Below, piece after piece: positions 7,979 through 15,675 of a stretch of DNA of 42,730 bases. The translations under genes were made by a program, and so were the position numbers. The stretch comes from an uncultured Eubacteriales bacterium (GTDB lineage Bacteria; Bacillota; Clostridia; Oscillospirales; Oscillospiraceae): positions 1 through 42,730 of the forward strand of contig CAJLCS010000006.1 of assembly GCA_905205195.1 (NCBI GenBank), read 5' to 3'. The notes beneath the pieces were generated by a model, which was given only the letters and a program-made list of their open reading frames with translations, had not been told where the DNA came from and did not search any database. The number at the start of each line of letters is the position of its first letter. Within the stretch, counting starts at the first letter, position 1.

Positions 7979-9052
7979 TTACAGATCCGCCAGCTCGTCC
8001 AGCCCCTGGAAGGGGAGGGACTCCTCCAGCAGGATCCGGCAGTCCGCCCGAAAAACGGCGCACCGCGGCAGGGGCGCCCCGGCCAGATACTCCCGCATCC
8101 GCATGACGGCCCGATACCACTGCCGGGCCGGTTCCTGGCAGAGCGCAGCGCCGATGATGCCTTCCTTCAGAAAGGTGGGGGTCATTTCCGTCCGCTCGTA
8201 GCCGAAAACCTGAATTTTCCCGCCCATCCGGTGATTTTTCACGGCAGCGGCAGCCCACTGGGTCAGGCCGTTGGTGACGTAAAAGACGTTCATGTCCGGG
8301 TATTTCGCCATCTGGGCCTCGGCCAGGGCGTAAATGCTCTGATAACCGATGCGCTCGGAATCCAGCGCGCATTCGCAGACCTCCAGAATTCGGGCAGAGG
8401 TGTCCCGCCCGGCCAGATAGTCCTGAAATCCCCGGATCCGGTCCTGGGTGCCGCAGAAACCGCCGTTGGAGGTCAGAATCACGCAGCGCATTCCGCTGCC
8501 CGCCCCCAGCAGCGCCAGCTGCCCGGCCAGACGGCCCATGGCATAATTGTCCGGCCCGACGTGGAACAGCCGCCGGGAGTCCGGCGCATCCTCCAGCACC
8601 GTGGCGTAAGGAACCTCGGGGGGAATCAGCGCGTCCAGATCGCTGCTTTTCCCCTGCAGAGGCACCAGAATCAGGCCGCTGACGCCGCCGTCCAGCAGCT
8701 GCCGGACGGAGTCCTGCTGATCTGCAAAACGGTAGGAGTCCGTGTCAATTTCGGTCACCTCCACGCCGAAGGGCAGCAGCTTTTCCCGAGCCAGCGTGAC
8801 GCCGTGGATGGCCTCGGTCCAGAACTCCCGCTCCACCTTGGGAATGCAGACGCCGATCCGGATCGGCGCCCGATGCCGGACCAGGGCGCTGGCAATGGGG
8901 CTGGGCCGGTAACCCAGCACGTCGATGGCGTTCTGCACGGCCTGACGGCTTTTGGGGGAGACCTTTCCCCGGTTGTGGACCACGCGGTCTACAGTGCCGA
9001 TGGAAACGCCCGCCAGCCGGGCCACATCTTTGATCGTGGGTTGGGTTGTCAT
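7979..9052 (-). CDS. LacI-family transcriptional repressor
   Basis: A 357-residue protein. The N-terminal LacI helix-turn-helix is intact (TIKDVARLAGVSIGTVDRVV at about 5-24, then the hinge helix region GYRPSPIASAL). The rest is a periplasmic-binding-protein-like sugar sensor fold. The ATG at 9052 is chosen because the HTH begins at once after it and GGAAGG lies upstream; the open frame further 5' has no homology. It is divergent from the remnant of a DUF5107 gene and probably once controlled it: two matching LacI-type palindromes lie in the shared intergenic region (9145-9158 and 9299-9312). Confidence 0.92.
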   Translation of the reverse strand: MTTQPTIKDVARLAGVSIGTVDRVVHNRGKVSPKSRQAVQNAIDVLGYRPSPIASALVRHRAPIRIGVCIPKVEREFWTEAIHGVTLAREKLLPFGVEVTEIDTDSYRFADQQDSVRQLLDGGVSGLILVPLQGKSSDLDALIPPEVPYATVLEDAPDSRRLFHVGPDNYAMGRLAGQLALLGAGSGMRCVILTSNGGFCGTQDRIRGFQDYLAGRDTSARILEVCECALDSERIGYQSIYALAEAQMAKYPDMNVFYVTNGLTQWAAAAVKNHRMGGKIQVFGYERTEMTPTFLKEGIIGAALCQEPARQWYRAVMRMREYLAGAPLPRCAVFRADCRILLEESLPFQGLDELADL

Positions 9053-9094
9053 GGCAGCGCCGCCTTCCGATAAAATCCTGAGAATTTCAGAATT

Positions 9095-9122
9095 ATTATA
9101 GCGCAGAACAGGCGATTGTAAA
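9095..9122 (-). promoter_or_regulatory. Promoter of the LacI-family gene
   Basis: On the minus strand TTTACA (9117-9122) and TATAAT (9095-9100) have a 16-base spacer, about 43 bases upstream of the ATG. Confidence 0.75.
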
Positions 9123-9144
9123 GAAGCGTTTGATGTTCCAGGAG

Positions 9145-9158
9145 TGTGTACGTTCACA
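9145..9158. promoter_or_regulatory. LacI-type operator candidate A
   Basis: TGTGTACGTTCACA is a near-perfect 14-bp palindrome with a central CG, the signature of LacI-family operators. It matches site B at TGTnnACGTnnACA. It lies upstream of the repressor's own -35 box. Confidence 0.6.
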
Positions 9159-9258
9159 AAATTACAAATCCGGCAGGGGAGCAATCGGTCAAAACACGAA
9201 AATCCGCAGCTCCGGCCGGTGATTTTCGATGTGGCACACAAAAGAATCGATCTTCCGA

Positions 9259-9286
9259 TTGGCAGAAGCCCCTTGCGTGGTATCAT
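9259..9286 (+). promoter_or_regulatory. Promoter of the DUF5107 pseudogene
   Basis: TTGGCA (9259-9264) and TATCAT (9281-9286) with a 16-base spacer, pointing into the DUF5107 remnant. The promoter appears intact although the gene is broken. Confidence 0.6.
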
Positions 9287-9298
9287 GGCGGAGAAAAG

Positions 9299-9312
9299 TG
9301 TTAACGTAAACA
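9299..9312. promoter_or_regulatory. LacI-type operator candidate B
   Basis: TGTTAACGTAAACA, a 14-bp near-palindrome with central CG, starts 12 bases after the -10 of the pseudogene promoter, the classic position for roadblock or occlusion by a LacI-family repressor. The centre-to-centre distance to site A is 154 bp. Confidence 0.65.
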
Positions 9313-9342
9313 CACCGATCACAGAACAGGAGAGAACATCCA

Positions 9343-9663
9343 ATGAGGAATATTACCGAAGGCGTCGCCGTCTGGCAGGAGGCGGTGACCATTCCGACCT
9401 ACCCCGTGGGCCAACAAGCAGGACGATTCCGCCGGTGTGGATATCTCTCGCTACCGCAACATCCCGGTGCCAATGTCCTACATGGCGTATCATTCGGATT
9501 ACGACTTCATCGGCGGCTACGACCACGGCAAGAAGGCCGGCATTCTCCATGTGGCCGACCACCATGTGGCGCCGGGGAAAAAGCAGTGGACCTGGGGGTG
9601 CGGCGATTTCGGTCAGGCCTGGGACCGGAACCTGACCGACGAGGACGGCCCCTATATCGAGCG
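9343..9663 (+). pseudogene. DUF5107 protein remnant (internal deletion plus frameshift)
   Basis: The first 20 or so codons (VAVWQEAVTIPTYPVG) match the start of DUF5107 proteins. The frame then shifts by +1 near 9410, and the next readable segment, ISRYRNIPVPMSYMAYHSDY through HHVAPGKKQWTWG and DEDGPYIE, corresponds to a region more than 200 residues later in full-length homologues. Everything between, and all sequence after DGPYIE, is gone. Full-length DUF5107 proteins are large (often about 1,000 residues) and are thought to act on carbohydrate. A start codon with upstream GGAGAG, a promoter, an operator-like site and a terminator all remain. I compared it with the family from memory, so the exact deletion boundaries are approximate. 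Confidence 0.8.
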
Positions 9664-9675
9664 AAAGCTTTTTGG

Positions 9676-9704
9676 AACCACCGGCACTGCCGGTGGTTTT
9701 CTTT
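9676..9704 (+). terminator. Rho-independent terminator after the DUF5107 remnant
   Basis: A 10-bp stem (9676-9685 with 9689-9698), three-base loop and trailing T-rich tract (TTTTCTTTCT). Confidence 0.8.
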
Positions 9705-9715
9705 CTACAAAAAGG

Positions 9716-9755
9716 CGGACCTGCTTCTCCGAATGGGGAAGCAGGTCCGTTTTTT
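9716..9755. terminator. Bidirectional terminator after the DMT transporter gene
   Basis: A 12-bp perfect stem (9716-9727 with 9738-9749), with T6 on the plus strand and CCTTTTTG on the minus strand. It ends the leftward transporter operon and backs up the plus-strand terminator just before it. Confidence 0.85.
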
Positions 9756-10606
9756 CAGAAAACGAGGAGAACGGTGGCCGCCAGCGACAAAGCCGCCGCC
9801 GCCAGATTGGCTTTGGAAACCCGCTCCCGCTGAAGCAGGCTGATGACGACGGAAAAGACGATGACGCCGCCGGTAATCATGGGATACTGGACCGAGGCCG
9901 GGCAGGTTTTCAGCGCCAGCAGAAGGAAGGCGTTGCCCACCACGGAAAAACCGGACAGCCCCGCGACGCAGCCAAGCAGCTTAGGGGAGAGCTTCGGCAG
10001 GCGCTCCCGCCGGAGCAGCAGCCACACGACGGCGGCTGCCGCCTGCACCAGCTGGGTATAGGCCATAAAGCTGGATGCGTCCACCGGCCCGGGCAGCTGA
10101 TTCTGGTGAATGGCCGAAATGACGCCGAAGCAGCCGTTTAAGAGGAATACCGCCGCGTAATACCGGATGTTCTTGCCAAGATGGGACTGCCCCATGCAGT
10201 TGAGCACCAGAGAACCGGCAATCAGAACCGTGCAGAGAACCTTGAACACGGTCAGCGGTTCGCCGCCGAAGGCAATGCCGTAGAAAAACGGCAGCACCAT
10301 CCCGCCCAGCATGGCGAACATACTGTACACCGCCAGATTGACGGCGGAAAAGGCTTTCAGGCTGACATAGTTGAAGGCCATGGACGCGGCGGCATACAGG
10401 GCGGCCAGCAGAAACGACGGCAGGCCCCATTCCAGCCTGAAGCCGCCGGAAATCAGCATAATCAGAAACCCGATCAGGCCGGTATAGGCGGAGAGGGCCA
10501 GGCTGGCTGTCAGCGTTTTGCCGCAGCGGCGCTGATACTGCTGCTCAAAAAGAAACTGGGTGGCAAACAGCAGCGCCGCAATGAGAAGAAGCAGGTAGGC
10601 CGTCAT
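9755..10606 (-). CDS. DMT-superfamily (EamA-like) transporter
   Basis: A 283-residue integral membrane protein with about ten hydrophobic segments arranged as two EamA-type repeats (roughly 1-140 and 145-283), matching drug/metabolite transporters of the plasma membrane. The substrate cannot be read from the sequence. It follows the Gfo/Idh/MocA gene by four bases, so the two are almost certainly one operon; the transporter may carry a sugar or a metabolite used or made by that oxidoreductase. A strong terminator follows at once. Confidence 0.85.
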   Translation of the reverse strand: MTAYLLLLIAALLFATQFLFEQQYQRRCGKTLTASLALSAYTGLIGFLIMLISGGFRLEWGLPSFLLAALYAAASMAFNYVSLKAFSAVNLAVYSMFAMLGGMVLPFFYGIAFGGEPLTVFKVLCTVLIAGSLVLNCMGQSHLGKNIRYYAAVFLLNGCFGVISAIHQNQLPGPVDASSFMAYTQLVQAAAAVVWLLLRRERLPKLSPKLLGCVAGLSGFSVVGNAFLLLALKTCPASVQYPMITGGVIVFSVVISLLQRERVSKANLAAAALSLAATVLLVF

Positions 10607-10610
10607 GAAG

Positions 10611-11909
10611 TTACTCGTCCTGCTTCAGGCCCTGCTTCATGGAGATTTCCATATAGCCGGTGTGGGATTCCAGCTCCTCCTGCCACTTCTGCCGCATATA
10701 GTCGTAGACACCGGGATCGATTTCCGGCGTGCCGTTTTTGGTGGTGGGCAGCAGCTGATCCCCGGCCACCGCCGGATCGGTGCAGGCGTTGTCGTGACGG
10801 TACCGCTCCCGGACGGCCTTGTCCCGCATATTGGGCACCTCCATGGGAATGCCGCCGGCCAGAATGGAGCGGTAGGCAAAAATACCGGGCAGGCACATAT
10901 CCAGCGCTTCATAGACGTCGATGGTATCCGCGTTCTCGTCGCCCTGAATCTTGCGGATGAAGTTGTACATGGAGTAGAAATCCGAGCCGCCGTGGCCGAA
11001 AATCTGGGAATCCTCGTCCTGCGCCTGCTTCGGCTCGTAGGTTTCCGGCACGGCATCGCCGTACTGGCCGGCATAGTCGTCGGCAAAGACGTAAAGGCGG
11101 GAAACGCCGCCGTTCTCGGCGTCCTCCCGGGCGGATTCCATGCGGCCCTTGGAGCCGTACAGGGTGTACCAGACGGAATTGCGGTACAGACCGCCGTGAA
11201 TGCTCTTGACGATGCCACCGTTTTCCAGCGTCACCATTTCCATGCCGAACTCCGCGCCCTTGGCGCCCACTCTCTGCCGCCGCTCGTTGCGGGTGGCTTC
11301 AAAGCCGGTGACGGACACGGGCCGCAGACCGGTGATGTGAATGATCGGCCCGAAGGAATGGGTGCAGTAGAAGGTGGAGAACATATTGTTGCGCCAGTGG
11401 TTGGGGTCGCCGTAGCTGATGCCCGCCCAGCACGGCTCGCAGTTATGGATGTATTCGCCCTCGGCGTACTCGAATTCGCCGACCTTGCCCTGCCGGTAAA
11501 GCCGCCGCATTTCGTAGGGGGCGGGCATATAGCAGTAGTTTTCGCCGTAGGCGTAAATCTTCCCGGTGCGCTCCACCGCTTCCACCAGCTCCACCGCCTG
11601 GGCGGGAGTCTGGACCGGCAGCACCTCCGAAAAGACGTGCTTGCCCGCCTCCATGGCCCGGATGGCGAAGGGCGCGTGCTCGTGGGCGTAGTTGGCCAGC
11701 ACCACAGCGTCCATGTCGTGCTGAATAAAGGAATCGAAATCGTGGTAATAGGTGATGCGGCCGTCGTTGTGCAGCGCCTTCTGACGGGCGATGCCCTCTT
11801 CCCATTTGTCGCAGATGGCGACGACCTCGGCATGGTTTGCCTGCTCGCAGTAGTTGATCATGCTGCTGCCGCGTCCCACGCCCATGACACCGATGCGGAT
11901 CTTTTTCAT
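10611..11909 (-). CDS. Gfo/Idh/MocA-family oxidoreductase
   Basis: A 432-residue NAD(P)-dependent oxidoreductase. The N-terminal Rossmann fold starts KKIRIGVMGVGRGSS, with the EVLPVQTPAQAVEL helix of the family (equivalent to the EKP motif, here with VLPV in place of KP), followed by the C-terminal alpha/beta domain with its open sheet. Such enzymes oxidise or reduce sugars and cyclitols or hydrolyse glycosides by an NAD-dependent route. The missing EKP lysine is notable: that Lys is usually catalytic, so either another Lys serves or the chemistry differs. It is divergent from an AraC regulator that probably controls it, and co-transcribed with the DMT transporter. Confidence 0.88.
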   Translation of the reverse strand: MKKIRIGVMGVGRGSSMINYCEQANHAEVVAICDKWEEGIARQKALHNDGRITYYHDFDSFIQHDMDAVVLANYAHEHAPFAIRAMEAGKHVFSEVLPVQTPAQAVELVEAVERTGKIYAYGENYCYMPAPYEMRRLYRQGKVGEFEYAEGEYIHNCEPCWAGISYGDPNHWRNNMFSTFYCTHSFGPIIHITGLRPVSVTGFEATRNERRQRVGAKGAEFGMEMVTLENGGIVKSIHGGLYRNSVWYTLYGSKGRMESAREDAENGGVSRLYVFADDYAGQYGDAVPETYEPKQAQDEDSQIFGHGGSDFYSMYNFIRKIQGDENADTIDVYEALDMCLPGIFAYRSILAGGIPMEVPNMRDKAVRERYRHDNACTDPAVAGDQLLPTTKNGTPEIDPGVYDYMRQKWQEELESHTGYMEISMKQGLKQDE

Positions 11910-11959
11910 AGGTTGTTCCTCCTTTGCCCGCGGGATGATCTTCCGCGGCTTGTGTCTGC

Positions 11960-11965
11960 ATTATA
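11960..11965 (-). promoter_or_regulatory. -10 box of the Gfo/Idh/MocA-DMT operon
   Basis: Minus-strand TATAAT about 50 bases upstream of the ATG, between two divergent genes. The -35 is poor (TTCCCA), as expected for an activator-dependent promoter. Confidence 0.55.
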
Positions 11966-11996
11966 GCACGGCGGCCCGGAATGGGAAATAGAATAC

Positions 11997-12014
11997 TTCC
12001 ATATCTTGATGGAA
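11997..12014. promoter_or_regulatory. Inverted repeat TTCCAT-N6-ATGGAA, operator candidate
   Basis: Six-base arms (11997-12002 and 12009-12014) flank a six-base centre, between the divergent promoters of the oxidoreductase operon and the AraC gene. It is about 32 bases upstream of the oxidoreductase -10 and just upstream of the araC -35, so a bound protein could control both. Confidence 0.45.
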
Positions 12015-12029
12015 TATCGTCAGAATTCT

Positions 12030-12058
12030 TTGACTTTCGCGCGCCTCCGTTTTATAAT
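12030..12058 (+). promoter_or_regulatory. Promoter of the AraC-family gene
   Basis: TTGACT (12030-12035) and TATAAT (12053-12058) with a 17-base spacer, about 21 bases before the GTG start. Confidence 0.85.
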
Positions 12059-12078
12059 GACGGCAGAGGTGATGGGCC

Positions 12079-12894
12079 GTGGGAGAAAACGTCTGCCGCT
12101 TTTTACAGCCGTCCGGAAGTCAGGACGAGCTTCATGTCATCAATTTTGTGCTGGAAACCGCGTCGGAGCAGCTGCGGACCAACTCGGTGTACCGGATGTG
12201 CCTGGTCTGCGGCGGAACCGGAACGCTGCAAACGTCCCGGCAGTTTTTCCCGCTGACGCCGGGGGACCTGTTTCTGACGACGCCTGCCTGCTCCGGCCTT
12301 CGGATCGGCGGAGAGGGGCTGCAATTTTACTATATCAGCTTTCTCGGCCGCCGGGCCAATGCGCTGATGGAGCAGATGGAGGCGGCGGAGCGGTGCCGCC
12401 TTTTTCCGGGCTTCGATGCGCTGCTGCCGGTCTGGGAAAGCGGCCTGCGGTCGCCCCAGGCCGTGATCCGGCTTCGCAGCGAGGGCATTCTGCTCTATAC
12501 CTTTGCGGAGCTGGGCCAGCGGCTGCTGTGCAGGGAAGACGCCGGGCCGTCCCGGGACGAAACGGCCCAGCTTGTGAAGCAGTATGTAGACGATCACAGC
12601 GGCGACCCGGATTTGACGCTGGAAAAGGTGGGGCAGGCCTGCGGCTATCACCCCAAATACCTTTCCGGCCTGTTCAAGGCCACCTTCAAAATCGGTTTTT
12701 CCGACTATCTGAACACCGTCCGCATCCAGCAGGCCTGCACGCTGATGGAGCAGGGCTTTACCAGCGTGAAAACCGTGGCCACGCTGTGCGGCTACCGGGA
12801 TCCGCTGTATTTTTCCAAGGTGTTCCGCAGCCGTCTCGGCCTGTCGCCCCGGCAGCAGATGCAGGCGCTGGCGGAAAAGCGGCAGGGTCAATAG
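12079..12894 (+). CDS. AraC-family transcriptional regulator
   Basis: A 271-residue protein with an N-terminal cupin-like effector domain (about 20-120, with LTPGDLFLTTPACS) and a C-terminal double helix-turn-helix (about 165-265, with GYHPKYLSGLFKATF and VATLCGYRDPLYFSKVFR). It starts with GTG at 12079: AGAGGTG (12065-12071) is at the right distance, and the nearby ATG at 12072 is in another frame. It is divergent from the Gfo/Idh/MocA-DMT operon, its probable target. Its stop overlaps the convergent aldo-keto reductase gene by seven bases. Confidence 0.9.
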   Translation: MGENVCRFLQPSGSQDELHVINFVLETASEQLRTNSVYRMCLVCGGTGTLQTSRQFFPLTPGDLFLTTPACSGLRIGGEGLQFYYISFLGRRANALMEQMEAAERCRLFPGFDALLPVWESGLRSPQAVIRLRSEGILLYTFAELGQRLLCREDAGPSRDETAQLVKQYVDDHSGDPDLTLEKVGQACGYHPKYLSGLFKATFKIGFSDYLNTVRIQQACTLMEQGFTSVKTVATLCGYRDPLYFSKVFRSRLGLSPRQQMQALAEKRQGQ

Positions 12895-14066
12895 AGCTTC
12901 AGCCACAGCACCAGCTTCCGGCCCATGCGATAGAGGGGGCCTTCCATGGATTTTCTGGCGGCCTGCAATTGCTTCCGGATTTCGATGTGCTGGGGGCAAT
13001 GCTTCTCGCAGCGGCCGCAGCCGATGCAGTTGCCGGCGGCGGTGGAGTCCTTCCGGACGGCGGTACACATGAAGTATTCGATCAGCCCCCGGAGCCTGCC
13101 GTCGGAATACCGGCGGTTGTAGGCGGCAAAGGTGCCGGGAATGTCCACTCCGTGGGGACAGGGCATACAGTACCGGCAGCCGGTGCAGCCGACTTTCTGT
13201 TTCGCGTTGATGTCCGCCACCACCTGGCGCAGCATTTCCTCGTCCGCTTCGGTCAGCTCGCCTGCCGTGACGGTGGAGGCGGTTTCCACGTTGTCGCGCA
13301 CCATGTCCATGGAATTCATGCCGGACAGGACACAGGTCACCTCCGGCTGGTTCCACAGCCACCGCAGCGCCCATTGGGCGGGGGTATGACGGACGGGGTA
13401 GCGGGCCATCCGTTCCACGGCGCGGTGGGGCAGGCGGCTGACCAAGCGGCCACCCCGCAGCGGCTCCATGATGATTACCGGCAGCCCCTTGGAGGCAGCG
13501 TAGCGCAGGCCTGCTTTTCCGGCCTGCGAATGCTCGTCCAGATAATTATACTGAATCTGGCAGAAATCCCAGTCGTAGCAGTCCACCAGCTTGCAGAACA
13601 TTTCCGTGTTCCCATGGTAGGAAAAGCCGATCTGACGGATGGCGCCGGATTTTTTCTTTTCCGCCAGAAATTCCAGAATGCCCAGGCCCTTCAGCCGTTC
13701 CCAGGTGGCGGTGTCCGTCAGCATATGCATCAGGTAAGAGTCGATATGGTCGGTTTTCAGCCGCCGGAGCTGCTCGGCAAAGTATTTTTCCAGCCCCTCC
13801 CGGGATTTGATGAGGTAGTGGGGCAGTTTGGTGGCAATGCTCACCTGATCCCGGATTCCGTTGCGGGCCAGAATCTCCCCCAGCGCGGCTTCGCTGCCGG
13901 GATAGACATAGGCCGTGTCGAAATAATTCACGCCGCCGCGATAGGCCTCCAGAATTTCCCGTTCGGTTTCCCCCATGTTGATGTGCCCCGCCGTCTGGGG
14001 AAAGCGCATACAGCCGAAGCCGAGAATGGAAATGGGGTTGCCGTAACGATCCTGCCGATGGTTCAT
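12888..14066 (-). CDS. Aldo-keto reductase with C-terminal 2x[4Fe-4S] domain (second copy)
   Basis: A 392-residue protein. The reductase domain has the tetrad Asp50, Tyr55, Lys80 and His114 (YFDTAYVY, IATKL, YLMHM). The tail has CTGCRYCMPCP and CIGCGRCEKHCP for two [4Fe-4S] clusters; the first cluster has the shorter Cx2Cx2Cx2CP spacing also known in this family. The ATG at 14066 follows GGAGGCATCCC on the minus strand; the frame open further 5' lies over the flippase gene and is not used. It is clearly paralogous to the gene at 4435-5622. The substrate is unknown. Confidence 0.9.
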   Translation of the reverse strand: MNHRQDRYGNPISILGFGCMRFPQTAGHINMGETEREILEAYRGGVNYFDTAYVYPGSEAALGEILARNGIRDQVSIATKLPHYLIKSREGLEKYFAEQLRRLKTDHIDSYLMHMLTDTATWERLKGLGILEFLAEKKKSGAIRQIGFSYHGNTEMFCKLVDCYDWDFCQIQYNYLDEHSQAGKAGLRYAASKGLPVIIMEPLRGGRLVSRLPHRAVERMARYPVRHTPAQWALRWLWNQPEVTCVLSGMNSMDMVRDNVETASTVTAGELTEADEEMLRQVVADINAKQKVGCTGCRYCMPCPHGVDIPGTFAAYNRRYSDGRLRGLIEYFMCTAVRKDSTAAGNCIGCGRCEKHCPQHIEIRKQLQAARKSMEGPLYRMGRKLVLWLKLY

Positions 14067-14093
14067 GGGATGCCTCCTGCTTCTTTTTCTGTC

Positions 14094-14121
14094 ATTATAC
14101 CACGGCGGTGCGGGAAAGCAA
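14094..14121 (-). promoter_or_regulatory. Promoter of the second Fe-S aldo-keto reductase
   Basis: Minus-strand TTGCTT (14116-14121), 16-base spacer, TATAAT (14094-14099) with an upstream TGG (extended -10). It abuts the stop codon of the flippase gene. Confidence 0.7.
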
Positions 14122-14125
14122 ACGG

Positions 14126-15622
14126 TTACTTTCCGCCGGAGCCGCGCAGAAGCCCCAGCCCCCACCGGAAATCCTCCCTGCCTACAATGCCGAGAAGCAC
14201 CAGCCCGCCGTACAGCAGCGCCGGATAAGCAGCCGCCCGCAGCAGGGGATGGGGGGCCATGGCCGTCAGGCGGACAGCCAGCAGCATCACGGCCACGGTG
14301 ACCAGCGGGACGAAGGGCGTCAGCGTTTCCCCACTGATTCGCAGCAGCCGCCGCAGGCTCAGGATGAAATTCAGCGCGTGGGTCACAAGAAAGCTGAGAA
14401 AGTAGCCCGTCATGCCCCAGCGGGGCAGAAGCACATACAGCAGCGCCACATCCAGCGCGGAGGTGAGGATGTTGTAGCGGACGCAGATCTTCTGCTGCCC
14501 CAGGCCCTTGGTCATGGCGTCCGTGACGGCGTCACAGTACAGCATGGGGACGAGAAAGGCAAACCGCCGCAGATGTCGGGCGGCTTCCTCGCTGTGGTAC
14601 AGCGCGCCGCACAGCGGCCCCGCCAGCAGATACAGCAACCCGCCGCAGGTGACGCCGTAGAGCAGCGCCGTCCGGAGGCTGCGGGAAATCAGGTGGTGGA
14701 TGCGCGCATGGCTTCCGGCGGCCCGGCAGCGGGCCAGCTCCGGGATCACCAGCTCCGCAAAGCCGTAAAGCAGGGCGGCAGGCAGCATCATCAGCGGAAA
14801 TACCATGCCGCAGACAGTGCCGAAGGCGGCCAGCGGCGCCGCCTCTCCGGCAAACAGGGAAAGACGCCGGGGTACCAGCAGGTTTTCCGCCGTGGAAATG
14901 CCGGCCTTCAGATCGTCCGCCAGTGCCAGCGGCAGGGCCAGCCCGGCCAGGTGCCGGGACACGGAAACCCGGGCGGCGGCTTGCCGGGGGAGGACGGCGG
15001 CGCAGAGCACGGCCAGCGCCAGCAGCGTCAGACAGGCACCAAGGCCGCTGGACAGCACCATCACCCGGCAGGCGGACACCGCCCGATCGCCTGCCGGGCC
15101 GGACAACAGCAGGAAGGTCAGACTCATGGTCAGAAGCTGCTCCGCCGCCTGCACGGCGGCCAGCGTTCCGATCCGGTTCAGGCCGGTAAGGCAGCCGCTC
15201 AGGACGCCGCACAGGCAGGAAACCGGTAAAAACAAGGCAAGCAGACGGATGGCAGCGGCGGTTTCCGCTTCGCCGATCCAACGGGAGGCCAGCAGCGGGG
15301 AACAGCCGAACAGGACTGCGGCGGTGGGCAGGCTGAACAGAAGACTGTAGCCGATGCAGCAGCGGACAATCCGGCGAAGACCGGCCTTTTCCCGGCGGCC
15401 CACGGCTTCGGCGGTCAGATACATGGCGGCGGTCCGCACCCCGGCCATCCCGGCGGTCATGGCCAGCGCTCCAACGGAAAGCACCAGCTGCAAAAGGCCA
15501 ACACCGGCTGCGCCGATCCGTCTGGAGACGTAGACCTGAAATCCCGTGGAAATCAGCCGCAGCAGCAGATTCACGCCGGTGAGCAGCAGCGCACCGTAAA
15601 ACATGGGAAGCCGTTTACGCAA
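14126..15622 (-). CDS. SpoVB/MurJ-like polysaccharide flippase (MVF family)
   Basis: A 498-residue protein with 12-14 hydrophobic segments of the MOP/MVF superfamily. The start (FYGALLLTGVNLLLRLIS, then SRRIGAAGVGLLQLV) closely follows the SpoVB pattern. SpoVB-type flippases move lipid-linked precursors across the membrane, in Bacillus during spore cortex synthesis. The chosen start is TTG at 15622, because GGGGGGA lies six bases upstream and homologues have a few residues before the first helix; ATG at 15604 is the alternative but has no good ribosome site. That ribosome site lies inside the terminator hairpin after nth. Confidence 0.85.
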   Translation of the reverse strand: MRKRLPMFYGALLLTGVNLLLRLISTGFQVYVSRRIGAAGVGLLQLVLSVGALAMTAGMAGVRTAAMYLTAEAVGRREKAGLRRIVRCCIGYSLLFSLPTAAVLFGCSPLLASRWIGEAETAAAIRLLALFLPVSCLCGVLSGCLTGLNRIGTLAAVQAAEQLLTMSLTFLLLSGPAGDRAVSACRVMVLSSGLGACLTLLALAVLCAAVLPRQAAARVSVSRHLAGLALPLALADDLKAGISTAENLLVPRRLSLFAGEAAPLAAFGTVCGMVFPLMMLPAALLYGFAELVIPELARCRAAGSHARIHHLISRSLRTALLYGVTCGGLLYLLAGPLCGALYHSEEAARHLRRFAFLVPMLYCDAVTDAMTKGLGQQKICVRYNILTSALDVALLYVLLPRWGMTGYFLSFLVTHALNFILSLRRLLRISGETLTPFVPLVTVAVMLLAVRLTAMAPHPLLRAAAYPALLYGGLVLLGIVGREDFRWGLGLLRGSGGK

Positions 15623-15663
15623 AAAAATCCCCCCTTGTCCGCCATTCTATGCGGAAAGGGGGG
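15621..15663 (-). terminator. Terminator after nth that overlaps the flippase ribosome site
   Basis: On the minus strand, a CCCCCC/GGGGGG-based stem (15651-15663 with 15629-15642, one bulged base, eight-base loop) followed by seven T. The right arm contains the Shine-Dalgarno of the flippase gene, and its T-tract runs into the TTG start. Confidence 0.8.
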
Positions 15664-15675
15664 TGGGCAGAACGG

